From Climacium dendroides (Eukaryota > Streptophyta > Bryopsida > Hypnales > Climaciaceae), in assembly GCA_950106755.1 (NCBI GenBank), contig OX467092.1, forward strand, positions 1,364,001-1,428,000: 64,000 bases of DNA, read 5' to 3'. This document shows, one piece after another, positions 1 to 12,800 of this stretch. The notes below the pieces were generated by a model. The model was not told where the DNA came from. It ran no database searches and saw nothing but the letters and a program-made list of their open reading frames with translations. The translations under genes were made by a program, and so were the position numbers. Every line of letters begins with the position of its first letter. Within the stretch, counting starts at the first letter, position 1.

Positions 1-1600
1 ATGAGGCAAATACTCAAAACTTCAATTATGTAGTTAATTAACTTCTGATATAGAGTTGCCGAAATTCATCTGCTTGCTGCAGAAGAATTTACGTTGTACA
101 TAAATTTTGCCATGATATGCAGGAGCTGCGCTAACGGTCTTCTCTGATGCTGAGTGACTCAGCTGGAAAGATCGAATGCGAGCCTTGACTTCCTAGTTGC
201 TGATATGTTGATTCACTTCTTCACAATGCACTTGTGCATTTCGTGTCTGCAAATTGTCATCATTGGATGTCTCTACTCATTTTGTCCGTTATCCTTCTGC
301 GACTCGGAATGCATGCTTAATAATTTTTAGTCTCTAAGTCATGATTCATTCTTGTATTGCCTGGAATTTAAATTTAAGTTTCCGACGAAGACTTGCATTT
401 GTCTAAGCTGAGACGCTTTCAAAATCTAGCAGTGCAATAATAGCTGTACCAATGGTACTTCAGGATTGAAATTCTTGATCATAATGCATGATCTGTGTGT
501 GACCAGTCCAATGGACCCGTCTTATTTGCTTTCTTTAATTCCAATGTCCTCTGCTGGAACAGGCTTTCACTAGCTGTCTCCTTTCAAAAAAGGCTCGCGA
601 TGACGTTGTGTTCTTTTTTGGAAGCTGTTCCTCAAGAAACTAGCTCAACCATCAATGTAACCTCTACACAACGCTCTCCTCTGTTTTAAGAGGAATACTT
701 TGCCAATGCAGTGATTCCTAAGAATGGTTAAAAAGTGACCGGAAGCCAGGTAAACATTTTCTTGTTTTGATGCTGGAGGATGACCTTCGATTCTGATTAA
801 AACTACAAAGAACAAGTTGACAATGGATTAACGTTCACTTGAAAATTCGTCACCGTCTTCCTCCCATATCACTTTCCAACCTACGAGCATCAAAGAATAT
901 GCTCGAATTTCGTGAGGTTTAGTACCGAATTCCTCGGCTTGGTGAGTTAAATTCACTCTCTACTACAGTTTTGCACATTATGAGCTAGGTACTATTTGTA
1001 ACTTGCGGTTAGTGTGTGAAGCGCGTCACTCACGACGGTAGGGTTTACGAATTATCCTGCTCTGAATTGGAATCCATTTCTTCACCATCCTAAGGACATG
1101 ATTCTAATACAGTTGAACTGCACTGGCACTTGCGACGTGCAGATTTCCAGAGTCAAAGACAGTGTTCCGGAAATTTGAAAGAAACCGTCACTTGGATCTG
1201 AAACGGTCTCAATGGTGACGCAATTACTGGAGCGGCAAGTGGCAAGTGGCAAGACAGCATAGAAGACAAAACTACGTGCTTGAGAAGAAGGCATGGATAA
1301 TAATGGTCTATCACAAGGTACGAATGAGCCTGTTGGGTCCCGTTGCAATTGCATGGACCACACTTCAAGATCACATCAGCAGCCATCGTAAGGTTGCCCC
1401 CTGTGAAACAATGATTAGTTCCGCTGCTAAATTACAGAGGAGAAGCAATAATCTCACTTGACAACCTGAAAACAAAGTTGGGTTGTTGGAATGTGTGTTC
1501 TCGTTTTCTTACAGTTTTTCGATTTCGATTTCGGTTCTGTTTTTAACTCTCTAACTTCACTGCAGACACTCCAATGGATGCCATTCCATATGAGGCAGAA
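1..1600. other. Unassigned flank, possible 3' end of an upstream gene
   Basis: No coding region can be supported. Near 105-135 a polypyrimidine-poor stretch ends in an AG acceptor-like site (tgatatgcag) followed by a short open frame that stops at once, so this could be the last exon and 3' UTR of a gene lying left of the window. Base composition is moderate (not the AT-rich desert type) up to about 1600, which fits transcribed or gene-adjacent DNA. Short open frames in both directions have no recognisable similarity. Confidence 0.3.
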
Positions 1601-1920
1601 GTGCAGATGTTCATCCTTGGACTTTGGTGCCTAAAACGGGAGGTTTTTCAAAATGCTTTTTTTTTGGTAAGGTAGGAAGTCCGTAAATCGCCCATTTAAG
1701 CCTACCTTCCTCATCAATGATAGTAGTAGATATATTTCAAGGAGCATGTCACTCACTCCTAGATAGAGGACACATTTAGTACCTAGTTGATTTAAGGACC
1801 TCCTACCTTAGATGATTGACATTGTACCAAAAAGGATGATTTCCACGGTGACTAGAACGTTCTTACAAGATTAATAAGTCTGCAAGTGCTTACACAAACA
1901 TTTAGAAGTGTTAATCCCTA

Positions 1921-2380
1921 AACGTCAGAGTCTTCTCTAGAATTGACGATTTGAAGAAAATCATCGTAAAGTACTCTTTGGAAGTATATTTTGGAATCGA
2001 TAAACATGCAAACGTTAGAGTCTTCTCTAGAATTGACGATTTGAGGAGAATCATTGTAAAGTACTCTCTAGAAATATATTTTGGAATGGATGAGCATACA
2101 AACGTCCAAAGTCTTCTCTAGAATTGACGATTTGAGGAGAATCATCGTAAAGTACTCTCTAGAAATATATTTTGGAATGGATGAGCATACAAACGTCCAA
2201 AGTCTTCTCTAGAATTGACGATTTGAGGAGAATCATCGTAAAGTACTCTCTGGAAGTATATTTTGGAATCGATGAACATGCAAATGTCCAAAGTCTTCTC
2301 TAGAATTGACAATTTGAGGAAAATCATCGTAAAGTACTCTCTAGAAGTATATTTTGGAATCGATGAACATGCAAAAGATG
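1921..2380. repeat. Five-copy tandem array, 90-91 bp unit
   Basis: The core TCTTCTCTAGAATTGACGAT starts at 1931, 2021, 2112, 2203 and 2294 (last copy with one change), so the period is 90, 91, 91 and 91 bp. Each unit continues with a conserved AAATCATCGTAAAGTACTCT block and a TATATTTTGGAATSGATRARCAT block. The copies differ by a few substitutions, mostly shared by neighbours, as expected from local duplication. A single diverged unit starts at about 15873, where it forms the left end of a related dispersed repeat, so the array looks like a local amplification of one end of that repeat. Confidence 0.9.
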
Positions 2381-3110
2381 TAGACTTTGAGTTCTAGAAT
2401 CCATTTGTATAGTTAGATTCACCAATGCTATCACCAATATTTTTCTATAAATTTTTAAAAAAATAATTCAATTTCCCTTTGAAATTCAATTACAAGCAAA
2501 ATATTGTCATTTTTTGAGTAAAATTTGTTGGAATAGATTTGAAACAAGGTTCTCTTGATATGGTTATTTTCTGAATTTTTTTTTATATTCTTTAAATCTA
2601 TAACCTCATTTTTTGCAAATCCAGTTTTGAATTAGAGTCAATGCAACTTTGGCTTGGTCAACTACTTGACACACTTACACATTTGTAAATGCAAAAAATT
2701 TATATTATAGTAACACCAAATTCAACCATCACATAGGATAACAACTTAATAAAGTATCTCCAAAAATTAGGATGAGTTTCATCCAAGCTATAATGAGAAA
2801 ATAAAAAATGATTTTCAATCTATTCATCATTTAAAAATTGGAAGTTGGAAAGCTTTAGGATTAATCCTTAAAGGACAAGCCAATCACCTTGGAAATCATC
2901 TATTTGGGTACCATGTGAATTGTTGGCTTAAAAAATGCAAAAGCACTCATTGGAAGACAAACTACTATAGAAGATCTCCCCATTTCATGCAAAATTTCAA
3001 GGATGAATAATTGCACTTCTATCCTACATGGAGAGATTCTTTGTCATTCATTGGCCAGTAAATGCCATTTGCATTATTTATGGGTTTAAGGTCTTCTACA
3101 ATAGTTTATT
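2305..3110 (+). repeat. Dispersed repeat R1, copy 1
   Basis: This stretch is colinear with 15873-16660. Shared landmarks in the same order are a block around 2405-2450 (gttagattcaccaatgctat), a block around 2630-2690 (gaattagagtcaatgcaa and cttgacacactt), and a TTAA-flanked block from 2861 ending in a conserved ggatgaatarttgcacttct segment. No coding capacity was seen. It is probably a degraded non-autonomous mobile element with a second TTAA-type element nested in its right part. Confidence 0.75.
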
Positions 3111-3880
3111 TTCCAATGAATCTTTTTTTTATTTTTTTAAGCCAACAATTCACAGTTTCACACAGTATCCAAACAATGATTTTCAAGGTGATAGACTTGT
3201 CGTTTAACCCTTAAACGTCAAATCGGACATTTGGCGTTCGATGGATGATAGAGAATCTCCGCATGTAAGAAATAAGCACAACTGTTCATCCTCATAATTT
3301 TGTATGGAAAGGGGAAATCTTCTACAGTAGTTGTGTGGACTTTTGTGTGGAAAGGGGAGATCTTTTCCTTTTCATGCAAAGTTCCAAGGATGAATAGTTG
3401 CACTTCTGTCCTACATGGAGAGATTCTTTGTCATCCATCAGCCATAAAATGTCCTTCACGTTGTTTATGGGTTTTAGATCTTCTATAGTGGTTTATCTTC
3501 TAATGAGTGTTTTTTCATTTTTTTAAGCCAACAATTCATATGGTACCCAAACAGATGATTTCTAGGATGACAAACTACTGTAGAAGACCTTCCCTTTCCA
3601 CACAAAATTTGGAGGATGAATAGTTGCACTTTTGTCCTACATGGACAGATTCTATGTCATCCATGGGATGCAAACCGTCGGCTTCAAGGGTTAACCCTTA
3701 AATGCCGATCGGTGACCTCACCGTGGAAATCATCCCTTTTGGAACCATATGACATCATCTAGTTTAAAAAAAACCACCCCTAATTCCGAGAATGAATAGT
3801 TGCGTTTCTGTCCTACACAGGCAGGAGAATTTCTTTGTCATTCATCGGACAAAAAAAAGTCCGCTGCGTCGTTTAAGGAA
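2861..3880. mobile_element. Cluster of nested TTAA-flanked elements
   Basis: Termini of the type TTAA-CCCTTAAA occur at 2861 (TTAATCCTTAAAGGACAAGC), 3204 (TTTAACCCTTAAACGTC), 3691 (TTAACCCTTAAATGCC) and, in reverse and degraded, near 3868 (GTCGTTTAAGG). The internal sequence is a unit containing ggatgaatagttgcacttytgtcctacatgg, present in direct orientation near 3000, 3390, 3610 and 3790 and inverted near 3240-3330, so several copies are nested head to head. At 3686-3700 the sequence aagggTTAAccctt looks like two elements abutting on one TTAA. Confidence 0.6.
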
Positions 3881-3886
3881 AACGGT

Positions 3887-4228
3887 ACACTAATGTGATA
3901 AATAGTGTTGGCAACACTAATCACGAAGCATAACACTAATTGTCAACAATCCGGTTAATGTTACCAACACTAAATGTCAACATAGACACTATTTGTCAAC
4001 TATTGGGTATAAATTTTTTACAAGTTTACATTTAGTGTTACCTAACTATTTCATCAAAATGTAAAAAAAAACATATGAACCCAAGAAACCTATGACATAC
4101 TCAAAAAAGTTACTACTCAGAAAAGCAAACACAACACTAAATGCCAACTAATTGAAGTTTAGAGTGACCGGGGTAAAAGTCCAAGTAACACTAATCACAA
4201 CATAACACTATTTATCATCATTAGTGTA
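3887..4228. mobile_element. TA-flanked MITE, about 340 bp
   Basis: The left end ACACTAATGTGATAAATAGTGTT matches the reverse complement of the right end (cactatttatcatcattagtgt) apart from one small indel, and both ends are bordered by TA. The interior is non-coding and rich in further copies of the words aacactaa and ttagtgtt. A TA target duplication suggests a Tc1/mariner-type non-autonomous element, although the terminal CACTA letters could also suggest the CACTA class. The 3-bp flanks do not match, which argues against CACTA. Confidence 0.6.
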
Positions 4229-4235
4229 GCTCTGC

Positions 4236-6504
4236 AAGGAAGCCGGCGTATGACCAAGGTAGTGTTGCTGAATTAGAACGAGAACATTCCGATTTCCCAT
4301 ACCCAAGAAACAGAGATTGTTCGTTTCTATGAATCTGACATCATGTCTGTACTCAGCTCAATTGACGGTTCTCAGGACTGAGCAACAAGGAGCAGTCGCG
4401 CTCCCCGGAATGGCACAAACCCATTTTTCTGCAGACGTAACGTGAAAAAAACTTAGAATCGTGTTTGGCGCAAGCAAACAGGTCGACGTGCAGTGCGAAA
4501 GTCGTCTCGCGCTCAATGGTGGAGCCACAGCGTGAGGTCGTAAGAACGAAGACTGGTAGGGATGGGAGCCCCGCCGCCTGGTTTGTTCAGCAAGATTTCA
4601 TCGCACACGTTGGTTTGTCCCGCTTTACGAAATTACAACAACCGAAATGGACGCTTTTGCAAGTACTAGGAGTAGGTTCGTTCGTTCAGCGTCTTTCCCT
4701 TCCCCAAATTCTTTTGCCACGTTGTACCCAAGAGCTAGCATGCACTACTTTGATGCTTTGCTGGTGCGAAGTCAATTTGACCATGGTTGCTAGAAAGGTC
4801 AATTGCTAAGTCAATGGCTTTTTTTGATGATCCAGACTGCAGAGCCAAACGGGTGAGCTAAAAAGCTGAAAGCCCCAAAGCTTTATCTCTCTTTTCCCTT
4901 GGTTACAGATGAGAGCCGGGCCTAGTCGACGCCACTCCTTCGAAAAGATCCAAAATCTTCAGAAAAAAAAACCAGGTAGAGCAGCGCTTCTCATCTCTCT
5001 GCTGACTCAAATTTCGGGTTGGAAACGCAGCTTCAGCCAAAAACTCAACCGAGGAGAGTCGTAGTTACAAGAGGGCCAACCGTTTAGAAAAGGAGGAAGA
5101 GTACAGACGTACGGTCTTGTTATTCGGAGTTCCTCTTGAGTTTGACCGGTTAGCCAGCTAACATCTGAAAGTTCTACTAGAGGTTCCTCTACTAGAGGTT
5201 CCTGTCGACGTCCCATTGATGAGACCCAGCCAGAGAAAAGAAACCATTTGAAAGAAAAGTGTGCACACAAAGAAAACCAACAGAAATAATAAACAATTGA
5301 AAACTTAAGCATGACAAGCACCCAGATACCGGATTCATGAATCTAGCGTATGAGCAGGTTGGATGCAAGGATGCCGTTTCCATACGCTGATCTTCGTCGG
5401 GGCAAATCAGGTAAGCACCATATCCATTGCTCTTGAAAATCAACCTGGAATCTGACGGATGCAGCAAGTCGGCATAATCGTAAAAATGGCGGAATCAAAG
5501 TTCGTGAGATGAAATCAACGCGCACATGGTGGAATTTTAGGTGCTCTGGAATCGACCTTGTTAACAAATATCATGAAATACTCATACATCCTGCAAGTCA
5601 GGCCGAAGCCCGTGAGCAGCCAACCGGCGGGTAACAGATCGAAGTCAGGGCTCTGTTAAGGCAGGGCATGTGCGCCATTTCTCTTTCCACGAAACAGGCT
5701 GCAGTGGTCCCGGGGCTGTGGAAAACTCACACCAAAAGTGCAGACTGAGGACTAGCGCAAAGGAAGGTCTGTCTTCAGGCCCAGGAGGGCGGGAGAGGGT
5801 GCCCCGTGGAGAATTAGATTCGTCGAGGGTTCCATTCGAACAAGCAACCCATCATTGCGGATCTTCAGTAGACCCGGTTCGTGAGGTTTATTATGAGGGC
5901 ACAGTTGCGACACTGTTGTAGTAGTGAGCTCCTCAATCGAGACCATGGTCGCTGCGCACGCTTCTCTCAGGTGCAATCGTGGCCGGGGGGAGATGCATCT
6001 GATGTCGCTACTAGCGCACGCAGTTTTGAAAGCAGCTTCGAAGCTGGCATAACGTTTAGTGTCCTTCGTGTGTCCGAATCTGCAGACTATGAATTTTTCT
6101 TCATTCTGCGCTCTGAGGATCTGAAGGTCGACTTTCTGCGACTGCTGTGTTAATTTGACCCATTTTTCCATAGCTTGGAATTAGAATTTCTCGATCGATC
6201 GGTTGAGCTCTCATAATATGTAGGGGTTGTTTAATTTCAAAGAGCAGCGACTGAGGTTGAATTGCCTCGTTGATTCACAGGGCTTCTCTGGTTCGAAAAT
6301 AATTTCCACCTCAGCTGCACCAATTCGTGAAGCTGCCGATGGCCAGGGGACACCACGGCGACTTGGTGGAGCCACGGTCAAAAGTTTTGAGATTTTATCC
6401 ATGATGCATCACCCCCAGATCGAAACGGAATTCAATTCGGTGGAGAGGCTCAATAGCAGTCTGTTGTAGTAGACGAAACTCCGTATTGGAAGAAATCGAT
6501 CGTC
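4236..6504. other. Gene-rich-composition flank upstream of the GT14 gene
   Basis: GC content rises here and remains gene-like up to the GT14 start. Open frames of up to 139 codons exist on both strands (for example 5752-6171 minus) but none shows a recognisable domain, and frames overlap on opposite strands as expected by chance in GC-richer DNA. The stretch from about 5900 to 6504 may contain the GT14 promoter and 5' UTR. A two-fold direct repeat (gaggttcctctactagaggttcct) lies at about 5178-5203. No RNA gene was seen. Confidence 0.3.
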
Positions 6505-8587
6505 ATGTATTCAGCGGATCTGCTACACAAATGGTCACCAGAGTCGATGAAAGGCCCTCTTGTTTCCCATTCTAGGGTGACCATGAAGGATTGCGCTGCA
6601 TGGAACTCTCGCGTCAGCAGGCTTATACTCTACTGTGTTCTTCTCGGTACGGGTGCAATCTTAGGCACCATCGGCACTTTGAATGCTCTGGGATACCCTG
6701 AAAGCGGCTTCCTCGTGACAGGATTTACCACTGAACCACCGCATCAGAAATTCCACTCGGTTGCTAGTGAGGAGCCCTCTGGGGAACCTGTTCTTAACTG
6801 GAACACCTCCTCGACAAACTGGAACACCACTTTGGTTGACGATGAGTATCAGGACGAGGACAGAGCGGAGGCGCCTTCAAGCTCATCAAACTTCACCCTC
6901 ATGCCGCACCGCGTTGATCTGAAGCTGCTGTCGGATGTGTACCACGACATGAGCGAAGCCGAGTTGCTGAGGCGAGCGTCTGTGGGCGCGCATCGGCGCC
7001 CGCGTCCGGACTCTGTCCCTCCAAAGGTGGCCTACTTGTTCCTCACTCGCGGTGCCTTGCCTCTGCGACTGTTGTGGGAACGCTACTTCAAAGGACATGG
7101 AGATCTGTACAATATCTATATTCACGCTCATCCCAACTACTTGCCTAGTTTCCCCCCGGACTCTGTCTTCTACAGACGCAACATCCCCAGCAAGGTCAGT
7201 TTGTTCAAATCTGAATCCTTCTATACCTCCTCGCACTCTGTTCGGTTTAAATTCATCGCTTGTTTGTGCACAGCTAGAAAAAAGGAAGCGTGAACTAAGT
7301 TATGACTTCGCTGTCGTGACAACGTGAGCTGAAGTCTTAGTTCGCAACGTTCATCACCTGAGAGCTAATTTTAGAATGATTTTGTCATGGACTTTCCATT
7401 TGATTTTTGAACAGTTGGTACGTTCCGGGCGATAGTATCTTGAACCAAGATTGCTAACCGAAGGTTTCGCTTGAAATTCCTGTATATATGTTGGATATAC
7501 ATGTAACTCTTCAAAATCAGGCTGAAGTGTATGTGAAGGCATATCGAATGTTCTCGTAACCATCAGATTAGGTGTCAACAGTTCTAGTAAATTTCTGGAA
7601 CTGCCTCACTGTGGACTACCGTAATCGTTTCTATTATTTCAGATTTCTTGCATCTGCAGTGCACGACGACCTAGGTTGATTTCACCACTCCACTCTTCTG
7701 ATCTTAAAGTTCTAAATTTTTCTACGGAACAGGGGATTCTTGTTGGTTACTCTCATTGATCTAGGGTTTTCTATTCTTCAGACATACCTTACAAAATGCC
7801 ACATTTGCTACGCTACTCCCGTCCCCTGTTCAGGGTTACCCTCACAGAATTCCAAACTGCAGGTTTACGAACAGTCTGAAAGATTCTGATAATTGAATTC
7901 GTCTTTATGAATGGCGTCCAGGAGGTCTTTTGGGGGAAGCTCTCCGTCTTTGCCGCGGAACGGCGTCTGTTAGCGACCGCCCTCCTGGACACCGAGAACG
8001 AGCGCTTCGTCCTGCTCTCGGAGTCGTGCATCCCCATCGCGCCTCTTCCAGTGGCGTACCACTACTTCATGGAATCCAAGCACAGCTTCGTAGAGGCTTA
8101 TTTTTTACCCGGCAAAGGAGGTCAGGGGCGGTACAACCGCATCAGGAACCGTCAGAAACTGAACCCCGAGGTCACCCCGAAGCAATGGCGCAAGGGAAGC
8201 CAGTGGTTCGAGATGGCGCGCGACTTGGCCCTGATTGTGGTCTCCGACCGAAAATACTACTCCACGATGGAAGATCGCTTGTGCATGCACAACTGCATCT
8301 GCTACATGGACGAGCATTACCTGCCGACGGTGCTTACAATCCTTGCGCCAGGGAAGCTTGCGAACAGAACTTCGCATTTTATTGACTTTGTAAGACACAC
8401 CGCGCATCCTTACCAGTGGGAGCGAGAAAGGATCAACGAGAAGACGCTCAAGGCCATTACATCGGGTCACGAGTGTATGTACAACGGTAAGCTCACGAGC
8501 ACTTGTCATATGTTTGCGAGGAAATTCAGTCCGGGGACTCTAGAGCCTTTGTTGGAGCTCGCTGCTACAAGCTTCGGCATTCCGTAA
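6505..8587 (+). CDS. GT14 family glycosyltransferase, type II membrane protein
   Basis: The CDS joins 6505-7194 and 7922-8587 (451 aa), with a phase-0 intron with AAG|GTCAGT donor and CCAG|GAG acceptor. Residues 39-62 form a hydrophobic signal anchor after a short cytosolic tail, followed by an Asn/Ser-rich stem and a catalytic domain from about residue 173. Family motifs are visible: PKVAYLFLTRG, LYNIYIHAHP, ERFVLLSESCIP, QWRKGSQWFEM and DEHYLPT. These place it in GT14/DUF266, whose characterised Arabidopsis members are Golgi beta-glucuronosyltransferases acting on type II arabinogalactan of arabinogalactan proteins; other clades have unknown acceptors. The substrate here is therefore inferred only at family level. 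The first in-frame ATG at 6505 was chosen; an ATG at 6583 would shorten the tail but keep the anchor. Length and intron position fit the family. Confidence 0.9.
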
Positions 8588-9894
8588 AACTGTCCTTCCT
8601 TCCTCGCCCATCCAACAACCTTGTGTATATCATTCTTCCTCGCAGATTGTAGGTGCCCACTTTGTGCGTCATTCTAATTTCTAGGGATTAATAATTGTAG
8701 AAATCGAACAGGTAGTCAACACGAAGTCATGATGACAATCGGCACGGATACGATGATTCATGTTCTGAGAGTTTTTAAGAGCTTGTCAGTGGTGCCGAAA
8801 CTCTCTTGAAGAATACCGGCAGTTCGCATGGAACTACGCTATTTCGGTGTAAAAATGTATTATAGATTCAAGTGGCAGTGACTGAACCGAATGTCCCCAA
8901 TTTGTGCGTAATGCACAATTCATAATTCACCAAGTTATCAAAGCTTGGTTTAGGAAATTCCTTCTCACAACGCAAATCTTTTCGCAACAATGCTTGATTT
9001 TCCAAACGGGCAGGGTGGGAGGTTTCTGTCCACCATTTCTGTTACAAGGTCAAGACCTTGCTTGCTTCTGTCAAGCATTGGGAATAGATAACCTGTTGCA
9101 AATGAGTATGACAATCTGAAGCGAAACACTTACAGAGCGCTGGGTTGGATTGTACTCGTACCAAGGAGCGTGGCTCCAAATTAGTTGTGGCTGTACTGCC
9201 TCGCACTCATCTCAATTTTGTCGGTCATCAGAGGTAGCGTGCATTGGTTTGGAAACATGGGTTGAAATTCGGAGGTCAACAATGAATTGACTTTTTCAGA
9301 CTGATGTTTTCAGTAAATTTGAATACCTGTAATGATAGACTGCATTGGGGGACAAGTAGACTTATCCAAAAGAACATCATTCGTGTACAGGTCAATGTCC
9401 ACACATCAAGTAGAGAATACATGTGACTAAATATTCTTCCACTACAATTGACAAGTTCCCATACGGCAGTGATGTGCGTAGCTCACTTTTCGTTGAAGAA
9501 CACTCGAGTGGCAAAATTGTTTTGCGAATAGTGTGATGCACATGCGGGGGTATACCAGTGACTTACCCTCTGAACCCACAAGCACAAAAATTGAAAATGC
9601 TCTGAGCTGAATGATGTGCACACAAACTGCTGGAACATGGATGACAAATAGAGTTGAAATTTTTAAACGTGAAGCATGTATTAAGATTGAATGGTAAGAA
9701 GTGTGGTAAGAATGGATCTCCCCACGGAATGACTACTGCACAAGTACTAGTAAATGAGTAATAGCATATGTTGCTAGTGCATTAAGTGAACACACCAAAG
9801 GGAGACGCAAATGCAATGAAGGGTGCAAAAATGATGAGGATCACCTTTCTTTTCAACAAATCGTCCCAAATGTAAAAGACGGTAGTTTACAAAT
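8588..9894. other. Intergenic region between convergent GT14 and GS genes
   Basis: This is the 3' flank of both genes, which point toward each other. It should hold both 3' UTRs and poly(A) sites. AATAAA-like words are scattered and none is decisive. No ORF with a recognisable product, no RNA gene and no clear repeat was seen. Confidence 0.5.
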
Positions 9895-12800
9895 CTAATT
9901 CTTCAGCGTGGTTTGGATGAGCATCCGTGCTACCACGTAAGGGTCCACGTTGGCAGCTGGTCTGCGGTCTTCCAAGTAACCCTTACCCTCCAGCGACACT
10001 CCCAGCGGAATACGGATGGACGCTCCTCTGTCAGCCACTCCGGACTTGAAGGTGCCGATGTTGGCAGTCTCGTGCTTGCCTGAAAAAGAAAAGAAAAGAT
10101 ATTAAGTAACAAGATGTATATACAGTTTTGAAACGAAGAGATTTTGACATTTTCTACAAAAGACATATGTAGAGATTTTGACATGGTTTACTGAACATTT
10201 TCTCACAGCAGATTCAGAAAAATAAAATGGGGACGTAATGCATAACACTCTAGAGGAAGTTGGAAGACAGTCAATCTAAAGCATGAGAGGCTTGTGAGTA
10301 ACCATGAGAGTGATGGAGAGAACATTGGAGAGATGACAGAACAATCAAATGGTTAAGAGAGAACGGAAGAAAACATGCAGGATCCAAGAACGCATCGCTC
10401 TGCAAAACAAGGATCTTTGGGCACAAAAAGACACATTCTTTCTACAGAAAGGCAACTCAGTAGCTAAGGATGTCACACTCAACCCACTCTAATGACATTC
10501 CCCCCCCAGGATAAATGGGCTTCTACATGCTCTCACACCAGTGTTCACAATTGGACATATAGAAGTTGTCCAAATCATGCGTACACTCATAACCCTTTAC
10601 TATGACCTTCTCCAAAATGACATTTAAGAATATCCAATAGCAAAGTTGTCAAACATTCAAATTGTGTCATTCAAAAAACTTGACACCCAAGGCAGTAAGA
10701 TTGAAGAGCTGTGAGTGTACATTCATCATGAAACGAAGAGGATAAACACGAAAGTGCAATTACAGAGTAGGAGCTCAGTGCATGCACCTACGACACGACA
10801 ACCTCCTTGCCAAGTTTAGCAAAAAACAATTGGGACCCGAAGCGGGAAGGCAGATTGAGTATACACAGAGAACGTGCAAGATGAGAAGCGAGGAATGAGT
10901 GTAGGTAGTACCAGTGAGGCGCCTCTCATTTCCGAATCCGTATTGGGCGATGTGCTCGCTGTGCTTCTTAGAGAGCTTCTCGATGGCCGTATGAATGGCT
11001 TTGATGCCGCCCTCTTCGCGCATGGACTTGGTGGAGTAGTTGGTGTGGGCTCCGGCGCCGTTCCAGTCGCCCTCCATGGGCTTGGGCTCGAAGGTGCACG
11101 TGATGCCGAAGTCCTCGCCCAGGCGGTGCAGCAGCCAGCGGGCCAGCATCACGTGGTCGCCCACTTCCAGAGGCCCCGCGGGCCCGATCTGAAACTCCCA
11201 CTGCCCAGGCATCACCTCGGCGTTGATGCCGCTGATCTTCAAACCAGACTTGATGCACGCATCCAAGTGCGCCTCCACCAGCGGGCGCCCGTACACGGCC
11301 TCCAAACCCACACCGCAGTAGAAAGGCCCCTGAGGGTGAGGGAAGCCGCCCTCCGGCCACCCGTAGACCTGCGTTTCAGCCAGTCAGTCTCGTGCTGATG
11401 CAGAGCGAAATGTAACACCCTTTCAGTTAAGAAAATCAAACGCCACCAGGATCTGGAAACTGAAAGCCATTACTAGGAAATGAACTCTTTCATTTAAGCA
11501 AATCAAACACAAATAGGACCAGGAAACTGAAAATCATCACTAGGAAACAGATATTTGACAATCGTTCTCAAAAAGTATTACGAAGCTCGCAGTAAACTCT
11601 TGGGTTAGTACATAAAGAGCGCATTCTCGGAGGACGACGAGCAAAGAACGCAATTTGCTGCGATAAACTTGAATAATGCGACGAAACAACCCCAAGCCAC
11701 AGTAATATATATCGTATCAATTATAATATAAGCAGCATGTTATTAATCATATTTCAATATCATTCCAAAACTATTTTGTTAAAATAATCTTCAGTTAACC
11801 CCTAAAGGACCAGGGGTAGTCCAGTTTTCCAAAATTGTGATGATGTATTATAAATTGTGATGAGGTACAACTTACAAGAATAAATGAATAATGGCTCTTG
11901 GACAATAGTTATAAAATATGATCCATACATCATATCCATATGACTAGATCAATTAGTACACAAAACCAATCCTCCATATTATTCAGTAATATTCTGAAGC
12001 CAAAAATTGAAAATTCCTTCTAAAAGTAATAGAAGATTAAATATTTGTAATTTTGACAAAAAAAAATTCCTCAAAATGTTATGTTCAAATCATAGTGATT
12101 TTTGAAGAGTTCTATTTTATTTTTTTATTCAAGTCATTTTTGAAGGTTTTGAACTTTTTTCAAGGCCAGAACTACCAGTACCCTTTGAATTATAGACTAT
12201 TTGCAAAGCAAGATCTTGAGAATCTATACCGTACAAATGTTAAAGAATTGATACAAGAACCTTCAAAAATTGATGGATGAGAAATGCATTTTCGCGTGCT
12301 TTTATGTGTTTGCGTTAATCCGTTGTTCAAAGTTTGAACGCCTGCTCCTTTAGGGATTAATGCTCAACGTGAGATTTGAACGCAATCTTGTTTTAATTTG
12401 AGGAATGTCAATCTTTCACTTGGTTCTGTGTTCTGTGCAAGCTACACTGATTTGCCCTATTAGTGTGTGAGATGCGCTACACTCGTTTAAATCAGTGCAG
12501 GCTGAATTCCTACTGCATTGTACATGGGTCAACAATATTTCTTGTTGTAGTGCCACCAATTTAGGACAAATAGGAGAATTCAGGGCAGCTGTGTACCTTG
12601 CAGGCCTTGTTGAACATGGTGTACTCCTGCTCGAAGCCGAAGAGTGTCTCCTCGCCCAAGACGTCGGGAGTGAGCAGGTCCGCGATCTTCCTGCGCGTGT
12701 TGGTTTCGTGGGGTGTGCTGTCGGGGTTCAAGACCTCGCACAGCACCAACACGGCGTCGTTCCCGCGAATGGGATCCGGGCAGCTGAACACAGGGTTCAG

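Noticed and set aside
1921..2380. Regular repeats considered as a CRISPR array
   Set aside because: Unit is continuous and 91 bp with no unique spacers; the genome is a plant nucleus.
4465..4809. 114-codon plus-strand frame
   Set aside because: No ATG at its start (opens with TTG) and no recognisable similarity.
5752..6171. 139-codon minus-strand frame upstream of GT14
   Set aside because: No domain, no leader, and overlapping open frames on the other strand; not supported.
10731..10760. atgatga on the minus strand in GS intron 5 as another box C
   Set aside because: No D box CTGA at a suitable distance and no terminal stem.
10874..11398. 174-codon plus-strand frame
   Set aside because: Antisense to the largest GS exon, which carries the ATP-binding motifs.
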